Assembly (NCBI RefSeq): GCF_964033635.1
Contig: NZ_OZ035533.1
Span: 2,790,001-2,854,000 of the forward strand
Length of the DNA stretch: 64,000 bases
Direction: 5' to 3'
Source: Chitinophaga sp. MM2321
GTDB taxonomy: Bacteria; Bacteroidota; Bacteroidia; Chitinophagales; Chitinophagaceae
Shown here: one piece after another, positions 8,601 through 17,141 of the stretch
Layout of the letters: each line of letters begins with the position of its first letter
Numbering within the stretch: the first letter of the stretch is position 1
Translations under genes and position numbers: made by a program
The notes under the pieces: generated by a model
What the model saw: the letters and a program-made list of their open reading frames with translations, nothing else
The model's database searches: none
Told to the model about the DNA's origin: nothing

Positions 8601-9828
8601 CATAAGTACCAACCGCCAGTACGGGATTGCCTTTAGCGGTGCGGAGCAAAACATCCTCTTTCTTCCCTTGCGTAGGCACCACGCCCATATGCCCCATAGG
8701 AAAGGCTTCCAGCGCCACGCCCCTGGTAATAAAATGAGGGCTTGCGGTCACCCACTTTGTTGCATCCAGGTAAGGCAGGAACGCTTTCTTATTATGCTCC
8801 ATCCCATTCATTTTTCTAAAGATCCCCGTATCAGTGGGATGAAGCGGAGATACCGGCCATTGACCGGCAGCAGTAGTATGACTGGCTGGATAGATCAGCA
8901 ACAAGCCGGTTCCATTGGCGACTCTTTTCAGGATGGCATTCCGTATTTGCAGCGGATAACTTTCCCAGGGGAAAAGTCCTGGCCAGATGATCAGGTCTAC
9001 CTCCGGCCCATAAAGTAAATCAGCTGCAATATAGTTGAAGACAAGACTATTAGGATGTGTACCATCATCCCCCATTGGATTACGGCGATTATAAAAATCA
9101 CCGAATCCCCAACGGTTTATTCCCGGATTTCTGCCAAGTGTGGTTACTTTATAATCCAGGTCAAGCCGCTCCGACAATTCAATAATACCACGGCCATCAA
9201 AAACAGGTGAAATGGCGTATGTCTTTATCTTCCCTCCTGCCAATGGTACGCCCCAGGGAATATGTTTTGTCTGCACACCGGCAGAATAAGGTACATCCCA
9301 GCGCCCACCTTGTTCCAGCACCGGCTGGTATTCATCCAATGCTATATAATCCAGGTAAAATAAAGCAGGACTGTTACCCTGGATACCGATAGCTTTCACC
9401 TGTTCAAGGTCTATTTTATTTAAAGCAGCAAAGGGTACCTGGATATGATTTACACCGGGTTTCAGTGCATATTTCAAAGCAGCAGTATGATCCAACGAGT
9501 CTTTTACCAGCACATTGATCTCCGTAGCATTTGTAGCCCAGATAAAGAGCAGCAGGGCATTTGCAAAGATATTATCGGAAGCAATAGCGCGATTCCACCG
9601 GGTAGCCTCCAGGTTATTTAAATACACTGTTCCGCCTTTTGCAGGAAAAACTGTTTTTAATGACCAGGCGCCTACTGCCGGAAAATCCGTTGACCTGCTG
9701 ATGACCGTACCATTGGTAGCGGCTATATTTTTCAGGTCGGCAATATTTTCAAAAGATCCGATTATCTGCTGTGCTGCTACGTTTTGCCCGCATAATAAAA
9801 GGAATAAAAAAAGAACAATATTTTTCAT
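5638..9828 (-). CDS. Giant secreted GH42-like multidomain glycoside hydrolase
   Basis: The ATG at 9828 gives a good signal peptide (MKNIVLFLFLLLCGQNVAAQ), so I prefer it to an ATG-less start 8 codons upstream; the product has 1396 residues. In order it shows a jelly-roll-like N-terminal module (to about 170), a class I amidotransferase-like fold near residue 283 (DLIIWPGLFPW), beta-rich modules, a GH42/GHA-type TIM barrel at about 660-1000, a beta-galactosidase-trimerisation-like domain near 1063-1180 (VLVLPMSIALSDKEAEQI), and a C-terminal beta domain. Features of the barrel are YYIYEEPS near residue 779 and WLKAQYGTLPALNQQWGTAF, typical of GH42 beta-galactosidases. It probably cleaves galactosyl or galactosaminyl bonds in the periplasm. 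The stop of the upstream gene is 28 bp away. Confidence 0.78.
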   Translation of the reverse strand: MKNIVLFLFLLLCGQNVAAQQIIGSFENIADLKNIAATNGTVISRSTDFPAVGAWSLKTVFPAKGGTVYLNNLEATRWNRAIASDNIFANALLLFIWATNATEINVLVKDSLDHTAALKYALKPGVNHIQVPFAALNKIDLEQVKAIGIQGNSPALFYLDYIALDEYQPVLEQGGRWDVPYSAGVQTKHIPWGVPLAGGKIKTYAISPVFDGRGIIELSERLDLDYKVTTLGRNPGINRWGFGDFYNRRNPMGDDGTHPNSLVFNYIAADLLYGPEVDLIIWPGLFPWESYPLQIRNAILKRVANGTGLLLIYPASHTTAAGQWPVSPLHPTDTGIFRKMNGMEHNKKAFLPYLDATKWVTASPHFITRGVALEAFPMGHMGVVPTQGKKEDVLLRTAKGNPVLAVGTYGKGRVVAMSYAERGLIPMMDNPWETGAQVGYWDYMWSLVARAAVWVAKREPATFIKNVTHHTNNLTVQLHGVAAQEALTMQVVDAFGKTEQDTTFFITAGQEKLELPFSKYLAGGRHMANLQLKSGQSVHDWYTIAFTTSQVAVIDSIHTERSEIPTGEEVTATATLHAAQAVSGTLQASLFDNYGRLVDKKDYPVTLNGKSKVSIRFQSGNVLTPLGKIDLVLQVDGKEIDHKEKELFFLHPRKWDDYDVTMYHFGPNPVPGTWAAIDNQLKQVHVTTLAAYTLENSKHANYKVQAQTRIKGVESPDNGPDLEYYEAMKKKYLATHDKKVLVRKYGLNDSVYLHSVKNDLKRMVSEWKKFSPSAYYIYEEPSITRYDDALDLDFSDITLKAMRTWLKAQYGTLPALNQQWGTAFNTWDSVVPDDSREARQRGNTSSWADHRSFMEKTWAGQFKYVQEALNEFDPGGLVQLSGTQASGAHNGYDYSQIDKYVGQMNPYDIGNQLEYHRNFNPDVKVSGQGGYGAMGKGVLYDFYRHIFVNETAGAYIFWQQSVLNPDLTVCKSGLYLKDALYEMRQRGIGRLISNYKPENENKIAIHYSYPSIHGAWIADGEISTGHVTKERSKTLAQFRNNLDGWVKVLHDAGIGFDFMAYSGIENNDLITKGYKVLVLPMSIALSDKEAEQITAFVRQGGTVITDALAGVMDGHTRYREHQALADVFGIAPQAYSRKDLITPAYDDKLVVKGASSLSQEKERPQLLSHHYGDGKAFLLNYYLDKYPEEKLKKNNENSLAKIRQVLTAAGITSSIEITASTGNATSGITKYSFAENSGSGKLLGLLPEESITDTNIVIHLKERVHLYDIRNDHYLGEGSSFPLSVTPGVPVLLGLLKDKVDGITVQAPAEVKPGEQVSCRLQCSGNNKMLLHSVAVVKVYNPVGELMDIYSGNCNIDGNNGVFSFTTALNDVRGEWTVKVKEVISGVVTEAKIKVQ

Positions 9829-9856
9829 CAGGATGATATTAGTGGATAGCAATAGA

Positions 9857-12800
9857 TTACCTCGATGTATCTTTCAATGCCCTTATGAGCATTTTGAACC
9901 GTCGTTTTCCCACACCTGCCGACAGCAACTCCTTTTCCAATATTGTGGCGCTGTCATTTTCATTCTTATACCTGGCCATCACCCATTTAAATTCGGGTGA
10001 AGCCGATCCTTCCATAATATTCCAGTTGCTTAATGAGTCCTGTTTCTCTTTCCAGTTTGTTACCAGATCCCTCAGTTCTGTTTCCTTTCCCTGCTTTTTG
10101 AGTACCAGCGCAGAGATATAATTATTGGCCGGATTCGTTGGATGGTTCCAGCTTTCAGGGGAAAGGGAGTAGTTCGTTATCTGTTTATAATAATCATTTT
10201 CGTTATGCTGGTTGTTCAGCTTCCTTTCACAATAAGCTGCGATAAAATCCTGCACACGGTTGTCCGGATCATAAGGCTTACCAGTGCCCAGGCGTTCGGG
10301 CCACTCCCTTGATTTATTTAAATACGTTAAAGCCTGCCGGTATTTCCCTTGTTCTATCATTTTCAAAGCCAGGGAGATATTTGCCAGCTCATAAATTTCG
10401 TGTCCTTCCTGTGCGCCTTCCTGCGGGAGGATCAGCACATTTGCTAATACCTTGAGGCAATCTTCCGGTCGCTCCATGTCCAGCAACGCTTTCGCATAAT
10501 CCATGGCAATTACCGGATTGGTTTTAAACTTACGCCATGCTTTTTCCGATACAGTCAGATGTTGTTCAGAGAGCGATGCGCGTTGCAGGTAATCACCATA
10601 GTAATGCCAGGTCCGCCACTCTTCCGGTGCAAGCGAAACGGCATGCTCCAGGTCTTTTTTTATAGCGGCGCTTTTGGTACTGTCGCGCTGAAACAAGGCG
10701 CTGCGGACGAGATACAACGGCGCGAAATCCGGTGTATCCCCGCACTTTTCAAATAATACTGCAGCCTGATCACGACGCAGATTATTCCAGTAAACCAATC
10801 CGAGGTAATAGTCCGTTTTCCAGGAAGGCAGCGTGTTTGCTGCCCAGGTGAGTACCGGAATACTTTCCAGCCTGAAAGGGAAAACAAATGCCGGCGATAT
10901 CGCCACTGCTTTCCTGAGATAACCCTGGCTTTCATCCGGGCAGCAATCCTTTTTAAGATAAGCCAGCCAGTAATAAACCGTAGGGTAAGCAGGTGATAGT
11001 TCCAACACCCTGATGGCTTCATCCGTCATGCCTTCATTCGCATAAGTAATAGCCAGTTCGAGATAAGTTTCAAACGGCAGCTCGTTGGTGATAACAGATC
11101 TGATAGCGGTTAATTTTTCAGGCACCGGGTGTAAAAAGTATTGTTCGAAACGGGCATACTTATTCAGCGGATCTATTTCCAACAGCACGTTGGCTATACT
11201 ATCCGCCCGTTCCGGAGACGACAATTTCCTGTAAGCGGTGATTAGATATTGGTAAGCCAACAGGTTGTTCCTGTTATAGTCCAGCGCCCGGCCAGCATTA
11301 TCCGCTGCTATATCAAAGTGGTGTTTTTGCATGTTGATGCCTGCCAGCGCCGTATAGGCTGCCGAGCGGTATTCCATGGTCCATGCGGCCATACTGAAAG
11401 CCTCTTCCGCTTCCGTCAGTTTCCCGGTCCGTTGAACCAGGTTGCCGTAAATGAAATTGGCGGCACCATCGTAGGTATTATATTCCAGCACCTTCCGGGC
11501 ATAACTTATTCCCTGTTCATATTGGCCGCTCCGGTAATAATATTCCGCTACGCGGGATAAGGCTTCATTATGCGCAGGTTCTATTGCCAGGCATTCCTTG
11601 TAGTAAGTAAAAGCCTGATCATAGTTACGCATCGCATTTTCATCTTCCGCCATCCGGAAGTAACGTTGTGCAGAATGGTTGTTGTAGTCATTATCCGTTG
11701 TAATAACGGGTCTGTTCACCTCATTTTCCTTTTTATCTGAAGCATACAATAACTTATTCCCGCCTACGCTTACCCGGATCGTTTGTGCACTCCCTGCGGG
11801 CAATGGAATCGTTTTCTCAAATATTTGCAGCGGTTGCAATTGCAGGTATGTCGTATAAATAATGGTTGCGCCATTCCTGACTACAAGGCTATCCTGCATA
11901 TTTTCATTCGGACATACCGCCACCTTTAAACTATCGCCTTGCGGCGTTACATTGAGTGTACCGTGAGCGGTGGCATCTACCATTCCGCCAATCTTTCCAA
12001 CGGGAAACCAATACTCTTTTTTTGTTTCGGCATAGAGGGGCCGAAGGGAAAGCTGTACGAACGGGCTGTGAGCCCCGCTTCGTTCACCCGCCTGGTTTAG
12101 TTTTACGCCCGATTGCGCCTCAATATATTGCCCATCGGCATCTGTTAAAAGATCTTCCCAGATGGCGCCCTCTCTTGCCAGTGACCAGATCCACAGCTTC
12201 TTGCCGGGTGCATCGCTATAGGGCGCCCAGTGCCCGAAGCCCGCTTCTTTATTATGCCAGTACCCACCAAACCAGTTGCGGTAATCACCTACTACGTGGT
12301 AGGATTTACTGTCACCAAAATTATTCTCTTTGTACAAAGATAAATTGCGTCCTGAATTATCTATCGGCCAGGGCGATGCGAGCCCGTCATGCCCGATATG
12401 AAAATTTCCGGGGAAATAGAATTGTAAATCATTGGTTCCTTTGAAAGCCGCGTTTTCCCATGACAAATGCGCATGATGTAAGGGACCAGGATTATACCAC
12501 ATGCCCCGTGTTTCAAAGTAAGCTTTGTCTTTTGCCAGGCGGATATCCATCCGCCATTCCGTACGTGAAGCCAGGTCCAGCCCTCCTACTATGCAGCTCA
12601 CACTTCCATCTTCATTATTTTTGATCAGATAATCTACGGGAGAAGCTGCCCAGGGCGCATGTCCGAGATCAAGTCCAAAATTGTGTTCAATACCACCACT
12701 GGTCCAGGGACCACGGATACCGATGGCCCTGAATTTCATGACATGATTAAGATACACAAACTCGTTGCCTGTGGCTTTTTCAATGGCGCCCATTACTTTC

Positions 12801-13090
12801 CCACCCACCTCCGGCAAAACGGTCACTTCTATAAAATCGTTTTCCAGTTTCACTACTTTCCATTTCTTTTTAACCCCTTTATCGGTATACCCATCAAATA
12901 AAAAATAGGGATAGAAAGGTGCCACCTTTTTATTGATACCCAATACAGGAATAGGATTAGGATCTGAATAAGGATAGGTGGTCATCACCTCCATTTCTTC
13001 CTTTGCTGTAACATGCTGGGCCCTTGCGGTAGTAAGCACTAACAGGAACGGAAGCACGAAAATGATTTTATGGACAGAAGTTGTAAGCAT
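9857..13090 (-). CDS. Exported DUF5107 / mutarotase-fold protein with TPR repeats
   Basis: A 1077-residue protein with a signal peptide (to about residue 25, TTARAQ). Residues about 30-330 match the DUF5107 pattern, a galactose-mutarotase-like beta-sandwich (VLPEVGGKVMGAIEKATG; GGIEHNFGLDLGHAP). From about residue 465 to 1000 there are many degenerate tetratricopeptide repeats, for example AFTYYKECLAIEPAHNEAL and AADNAGRALDYNRNNLLA. DUF5107-TPR proteins recur in Bacteroidota glycan loci; I infer a carbohydrate-binding or hydrolytic role for the sandwich and a scaffold role for the TPRs. It sits 89 bp after the aldolase gene and just upstream of the GH42-like gene in the same operon. No catalytic residues can be assigned with confidence. 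Confidence 0.85.
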   Translation of the reverse strand: MLTTSVHKIIFVLPFLLVLTTARAQHVTAKEEMEVMTTYPYSDPNPIPVLGINKKVAPFYPYFLFDGYTDKGVKKKWKVVKLENDFIEVTVLPEVGGKVMGAIEKATGNEFVYLNHVMKFRAIGIRGPWTSGGIEHNFGLDLGHAPWAASPVDYLIKNNEDGSVSCIVGGLDLASRTEWRMDIRLAKDKAYFETRGMWYNPGPLHHAHLSWENAAFKGTNDLQFYFPGNFHIGHDGLASPWPIDNSGRNLSLYKENNFGDSKSYHVVGDYRNWFGGYWHNKEAGFGHWAPYSDAPGKKLWIWSLAREGAIWEDLLTDADGQYIEAQSGVKLNQAGERSGAHSPFVQLSLRPLYAETKKEYWFPVGKIGGMVDATAHGTLNVTPQGDSLKVAVCPNENMQDSLVVRNGATIIYTTYLQLQPLQIFEKTIPLPAGSAQTIRVSVGGNKLLYASDKKENEVNRPVITTDNDYNNHSAQRYFRMAEDENAMRNYDQAFTYYKECLAIEPAHNEALSRVAEYYYRSGQYEQGISYARKVLEYNTYDGAANFIYGNLVQRTGKLTEAEEAFSMAAWTMEYRSAAYTALAGINMQKHHFDIAADNAGRALDYNRNNLLAYQYLITAYRKLSSPERADSIANVLLEIDPLNKYARFEQYFLHPVPEKLTAIRSVITNELPFETYLELAITYANEGMTDEAIRVLELSPAYPTVYYWLAYLKKDCCPDESQGYLRKAVAISPAFVFPFRLESIPVLTWAANTLPSWKTDYYLGLVYWNNLRRDQAAVLFEKCGDTPDFAPLYLVRSALFQRDSTKSAAIKKDLEHAVSLAPEEWRTWHYYGDYLQRASLSEQHLTVSEKAWRKFKTNPVIAMDYAKALLDMERPEDCLKVLANVLILPQEGAQEGHEIYELANISLALKMIEQGKYRQALTYLNKSREWPERLGTGKPYDPDNRVQDFIAAYCERKLNNQHNENDYYKQITNYSLSPESWNHPTNPANNYISALVLKKQGKETELRDLVTNWKEKQDSLSNWNIMEGSASPEFKWVMARYKNENDSATILEKELLSAGVGKRRFKMLIRALKDTSR

Positions 13091-13179
13091 GATAAATAAT
13101 TACGGATTACAGAGATGATGAACGCGGAGATTTGCCGGGAAGATGGTGAAAGGAAGATCACCTGAAAAACAGGTATGGA

Positions 13180-14001
13180 TTAATTGTTCTGCATAACCAG
13201 CAGTTTCTCCTTTACAAGAAGCGTAACACTTTCAGTGGCTTGCGGGAAAACTTTTCTCAGGTCTATTTCCTGCGTATCACGAAGAATAGTCTGTAATGTT
13301 TTCATAAAAATATTCTTGATTTCAGTAGCCAGGTTTACTTTGCAGATACCCAGTGAAATAGCCTTCCGCAACTGTACTTCGGGAACACCGGAACTACCGT
13401 GCAGCACCAGCACCGCATCAATATGCGCATGGATATCTGCCAGCAGATCAAACTGTAATGCCGGTTCTTCTTTATAAAATCCGTGAGAAGTACCGATAGC
13501 TACCGCCAACGCATCTACGCCGGTTTCCTCTACGAACGTTTTGGCTTCCGCTACCTGTGTAAAACCAGTATGTGTTACCGACTGACCTAACTTTGCGACA
13601 TAGCCCAGTTCCGCTTCCACATTGGCATGATAAGACGCCGCGCGTTTTACCACTTCTTTGGTTATCCTGATATTTTCTTCAAATGGCAATTCACTCCCAT
13701 CAATCATCACAGAATCAAATCCTGCATCCAGGCAAGCCTGTACAATTTCTACGGAGCCGCCATGATCCAGGTGCAGCCAGCCTTCCACGCCATATTCTTC
13801 CAGGCCGGATCTTACTGCATTCACAGCCGTGCCCAGTCCCATGTAATCTATTGAGCTGCTGGTTAGTTGCAGGATCAAAGGTTGTCCAAGTTCTCTTGCT
13901 GCTTTGAGTTCACCGTGGAGTGTTTCCAGGTTATAAAAATTGGTAGCCAGTATGCCTGTATTACGCGAAGTAAGCCACTGCATTTTTTCTTTCAACTTCA
14001 T
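13180..14001 (-). CDS. Class II tagatose/fructose-1,6-bisphosphate aldolase (GatY/KbaY-like)
   Basis: This 273-residue cytoplasmic aldolase would split tagatose 1,6-bisphosphate (or the fructose epimer) into dihydroxyacetone phosphate and glyceraldehyde 3-phosphate. The three zinc-binding histidines of class II aldolases are present: H80 (HLDHGG, with D79 as the general base), H173 (IGTSHGFY) and H201 (VLHGSSGVP). VEAELG near residue 131 and KVNLATEI are also family signatures. I chose the ATG at 14001, 5 bp past the kinase stop; a TTG at 14010 would overlap it by 4 bp. The adjacency to PfkB kinase and AgaS-like isomerase points to tagatose rather than fructose bisphosphate, which is inference. 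Confidence 0.92.
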   Translation of the reverse strand: MKLKEKMQWLTSRNTGILATNFYNLETLHGELKAARELGQPLILQLTSSSIDYMGLGTAVNAVRSGLEEYGVEGWLHLDHGGSVEIVQACLDAGFDSVMIDGSELPFEENIRITKEVVKRAASYHANVEAELGYVAKLGQSVTHTGFTQVAEAKTFVEETGVDALAVAIGTSHGFYKEEPALQFDLLADIHAHIDAVLVLHGSSGVPEVQLRKAISLGICKVNLATEIKNIFMKTLQTILRDTQEIDLRKVFPQATESVTLLVKEKLLVMQNN

Positions 14002-14006
14002 ATTTT

Positions 14007-14951
14007 TCAAATTTTTACATTCAACATCCTGTTTGCTTTTTCCCGGTAAGATGGAAAATCAGCAAACGCACCTGTTCCGCCGGCAGCGGTAGTGCTGATA
14101 GCACCTGCCAGGTTACCGGCCAAAAGATTATCGTATAGTGGTTTACCTTGCAGATGACTGTTGATAAATCCTGCGTTGAAGCTATCGCCAGCCCCGATGG
14201 CATCTACAAAGTGATCATGCAGATAAGGCGCGGCATGCAGGCTTTCTCCTTTATGATAGGCCGTTGCGCCGGAAATACCTCTTTTCACAATAATGGTATT
14301 GGCAAAAGCATCCAATACCTGGAAAGCACCATCTAATTGCTCTGTATGGGTTAATGCCAGAATCTCCGCTTCATTCGGCATAAAAAAATCGACGTAAGGC
14401 AAACATTCCTGGTAAGGAAAATGCCATTCATTCGCAGGGTCCCATTGTATATCAAGAGAAGTAGATAATCCTTTATCCCGGGCTGTTTTGAACAGCCGCA
14501 CTATATCTTTTTGCAATCCTTTTTGCAGAAAATAAGACGACAGATGCAGATGCGAAAAGTCAGGAAACCTGTCGAAAGGAATGTTATCCACCACCAGGTG
14601 TTCCATAGCCCCGCAATGCGTAACATTTGCACGATCCTGTAAGTAGTTTAATACCACTGTTACACCCGTCTGGTATTTTTCTGAAGAGCTGATCAAACTG
14701 GTATCCACCTGCTTCCTGTGCAGTTCAGACAAGATAAAATCACCAAAGAGATCTTTCCCAACCATACCGCAAAAGGAGGTGACTGTTCCCAATGAGGAAA
14801 GATTGGCGGCAAAAATGGCGGAAGAACTCCCCAGTGCCAACGTCATCTTATCTGCCAGGATCTCCTGCCCGATGACAGGAAATGAGCTGATCTCATTGAA
14901 CAGTATATCGACATTCAGTTCTCCGGTTACCAGTACCTTTTTATTGTTCAT
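14007..14951 (-). CDS. PfkB/ribokinase-family sugar kinase
   Basis: A 314-residue cytoplasmic kinase of the PfkB fold. The N-terminal substrate-binding signature is visible as GELNVDILFNEISSFP and GSSSAIFAANLSSLG, and the C-terminal ATP/anion-hole motif as DAIGAGDSFNAGF with the catalytic base D256. By context it could phosphorylate tagatose 6-phosphate before the aldolase step, or phosphorylate the incoming sugar itself; sequence alone does not decide. It starts with ATG at 14951, 58 bp after the SIS isomerase stop, and is followed 5 bp later by the aldolase, so the two are surely cotranscribed. Only one sugar kinase is seen in this locus, while the canonical route needs two phosphorylations. 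Confidence 0.92.
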   Translation of the reverse strand: MNNKKVLVTGELNVDILFNEISSFPVIGQEILADKMTLALGSSSAIFAANLSSLGTVTSFCGMVGKDLFGDFILSELHRKQVDTSLISSSEKYQTGVTVVLNYLQDRANVTHCGAMEHLVVDNIPFDRFPDFSHLHLSSYFLQKGLQKDIVRLFKTARDKGLSTSLDIQWDPANEWHFPYQECLPYVDFFMPNEAEILALTHTEQLDGAFQVLDAFANTIIVKRGISGATAYHKGESLHAAPYLHDHFVDAIGAGDSFNAGFINSHLQGKPLYDNLLAGNLAGAISTTAAGGTGAFADFPSYREKANRMLNVKI

Positions 14952-15009
14952 ATAATGCAGAAAATGCGTGTATTGAAATATAAACTGTTATTCATTTTAC
15001 AGGCCGCCC

Positions 15010-16176
15010 TCATGAAGGCACCAGGCCGGTATAGATCGTCACACCCTGTACCACGCGGCTGATAGACCCTGACACAGAAGGCGTATCAGGACGCAAGCCC
15101 AGGGATAGGGAGCGGTAAAACCCAAGCAGCTGCCCGATGAGCACTGTACCAATAAATGCAAGGTCATTGGGCGCATCCGCTGGTGTTGAAAATGTTATTT
15201 CCAGCACTGATTTCTTCAGATCGCTCAACTGTCTGTTGTAACTGAGTGTAGGAATTTTCCGGGTATCTGCTTCTATCGACAGGCACAGATCCCTTTCATA
15301 CTGGAATACATATTCATCTTTTGAAAACAGGTACACGATCAGTGAATCTTCATTGATCACCGCCCTGGGCCCATGTCTGAACCCCAGGAATGAATCGTGT
15401 TTACAAATAACTTTCCCATCTGTGAGTTCCTGTAATTTCAGGTGGCATTCCCTTGCAATACCCAACATTTCTCCTGAGCCTAAAAAGATAACTCTCCGGT
15501 AAGGTTTTTCCGCCACGGCTTTTATTTGCGGAAGATATTTTTCCAGCAATTCGTTGCCCTCTGTTATCAATACGTCCAGCGCGGGTTTAAGCGATGCTAT
15601 GATATCACTCTTTATAACCAGGATGGCCGCTAATAACATACCAGTAAAACTGCTTGTCATGGCCAGTCCCTTATCATTCGCACTTTCAGGCAGGATAAGG
15701 TGATAGGTATTGGGGAAGCGACTTTGCACCAGTGCACCTGCCTTATTACAAGTGATGATAAAATGAAAAACGGTATTGCAATATGTATTGGCCTGTTCAA
15801 CTACCGCCAGGCTCTCAGGACTATTTCCTGACCGGGCAAAAGAAAACAGCAACGTTGGTATCTCTTTTATAAAATGCAGGTGAGGATGCGTGATAATATC
15901 TGTGGTGGCAATGGCATGTGTCATTCTTTTTGTATTCGCCTGAACAATGCCGGCGATGGCTTCTCCTATAAAAGCGGAGGAGCCTGCACCCGTTAAAATG
16001 ATCCTTGCATCCGCATTTGAAAGTATGGGTGACAAAAAATCGCGGATAGCATCTTTTTGCGAAAGAATGAGATCATAGATCTCCTGCCATAACGCTGGTT
16101 GTCCTTCTATTTCCATAGCCGTATTCAAGCCGCCTTTTTCCTTAATTTCTCCTTGTTCAAAATGCAGATATGACAT
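15010..16176 (-). CDS. agaS: SIS-domain sugar-phosphate isomerase/deaminase (AgaS-like)
   Basis: This 388-residue protein has two SIS domains. The first is marked by ILTGAGSSAFIGEAIAG near residue 59 and FARSGNSPESLAVV; the second by FLGSGEMLGIARECHLK. The segment HDSFLGFRHGPRAVI around residue 266 is the feature that most resembles AgaS, which converts galactosamine 6-phosphate to tagatose 6-phosphate with release of ammonia. GlmS-type SIS proteins would carry an additional glutaminase domain, which is absent. It begins 7 bp after the permease stop. Combined with the kinase and aldolase downstream, it gives a short route from galactosamine phosphate to triose phosphates. The symbol is given by family resemblance only; other ketose/aldose isomerase activities are possible. 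Confidence 0.85.
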   Translation of the reverse strand: MSYLHFEQGEIKEKGGLNTAMEIEGQPALWQEIYDLILSQKDAIRDFLSPILSNADARIILTGAGSSAFIGEAIAGIVQANTKRMTHAIATTDIITHPHLHFIKEIPTLLFSFARSGNSPESLAVVEQANTYCNTVFHFIITCNKAGALVQSRFPNTYHLILPESANDKGLAMTSSFTGMLLAAILVIKSDIIASLKPALDVLITEGNELLEKYLPQIKAVAEKPYRRVIFLGSGEMLGIARECHLKLQELTDGKVICKHDSFLGFRHGPRAVINEDSLIVYLFSKDEYVFQYERDLCLSIEADTRKIPTLSYNRQLSDLKKSVLEITFSTPADAPNDLAFIGTVLIGQLLGFYRSLSLGLRPDTPSVSGSISRVVQGVTIYTGLVPS

Positions 16177-16183
16177 ATACTAA

Positions 16184-17125
16184 CTAGTTCTGGTTTACAT
16201 TATTTAATATATTAGCCGGCTCTTTCTCCACTGTACGTTTCTTCTCCATTTCCGATTCCGCTCTTCCCATCAACAACGCCGACAGCAGGGCCAATACAAT
16301 TCCGATGATGATATAGAGTTGTGGCATTGTCCAATAAATAAACAGGGAGATCACTATCGTCAGCACGGGCGACAAAGCCGTTGTCATCGGTGCCACTATA
16401 ATAGCTTTACCATAACGGAAAGCATAGACGAGACATAAAGCACCAAATGCATTCAGCACTTGTACGCCTGCTGCCAGCCAGGGGCCGCTCAGACCATAAT
16501 TCACCGGTTTTGAAAAGTCAGTCATCCATATAGCTACCGGAATGAGTGCTACGGAACTGAGCATCATGTAGAAAAAAATGCTCTCCGCCTTCATTTGTTC
16601 ATTGGCAAAGCGCATAACGAAACCCTGCGCCCCCCAGGCTATCATGGGAATAATAACGAGTATCAGCCAGGAGTAACCCGAAACAGCGGTATTACCCGAA
16701 GGCATATACGACAAAAGAAAGATGGCCAGTATTGCGATGCCTATACCTATCCAGCCGGTAGTACCTGTAGACTCTTTCAGGAATAATACCGCTAGTAAAA
16801 TGGTAACGATAGGTGTTAAGGATAGAATGGGAAAAACAATATATGCGGGTGCTATCCTTAAAGCAAAAAATAATACCAGTTGCCCTACTGCTCCTAATAA
16901 CCCCGCCAGACAACCGTATATAATAGCATTCCGGTCATAGTCCAGTTTCCACTTGTTAATATAAAGGGCCACAAGAGCTGCGGGTATCATGGTAAGCGCC
17001 CACACCACGTAACCAAGTGTAGCAGGGAAACCATTCTTCTCAGGCAGCTCGATGAGCGCACCCCATACCCCCATAAAAACTACGTGAATAATAACAAAGC
17101 TGATCCAGGTTCTTCCTTTTTGCAT
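16184..17125 (-). CDS. EamA/DMT-superfamily inner-membrane transporter
   Basis: A 313-residue integral membrane protein with about ten hydrophobic segments in two repeats of five, as in EamA/DMT transporters (for example WISFVIIHVVFMGVWGALI near the N-terminus, and FGALCLVYAFRYGKAIIVA and LYIIIGIVLALLSALLMG in the second half). The C-terminus is charged and cytosolic (EMEKKRTVEKEP). It starts 16 bp after the peptidase stop and ends 7 bp before the AgaS-like gene. Placement between them suggests that it brings the released sugar, or a small glycoconjugate, into the cytoplasm; the DMT superfamily includes both sugar and metabolite carriers. The substrate is not determined. Confidence 0.88.
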   Translation of the reverse strand: MQKGRTWISFVIIHVVFMGVWGALIELPEKNGFPATLGYVVWALTMIPAALVALYINKWKLDYDRNAIIYGCLAGLLGAVGQLVLFFALRIAPAYIVFPILSLTPIVTILLAVLFLKESTGTTGWIGIGIAILAIFLLSYMPSGNTAVSGYSWLILVIIPMIAWGAQGFVMRFANEQMKAESIFFYMMLSSVALIPVAIWMTDFSKPVNYGLSGPWLAAGVQVLNAFGALCLVYAFRYGKAIIVAPMTTALSPVLTIVISLFIYWTMPQLYIIIGIVLALLSALLMGRAESEMEKKRTVEKEPANILNNVNQN

Positions 17126-17141
17126 AGCTGCTATTCCTTTT

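Noticed and set aside
8377..9018. 213-codon plus-strand open frame opposite the GH42-like gene
   Set aside because: It is antisense to a clear coding region with domain motifs and reads as low-complexity basic sequence without recognisable motifs.
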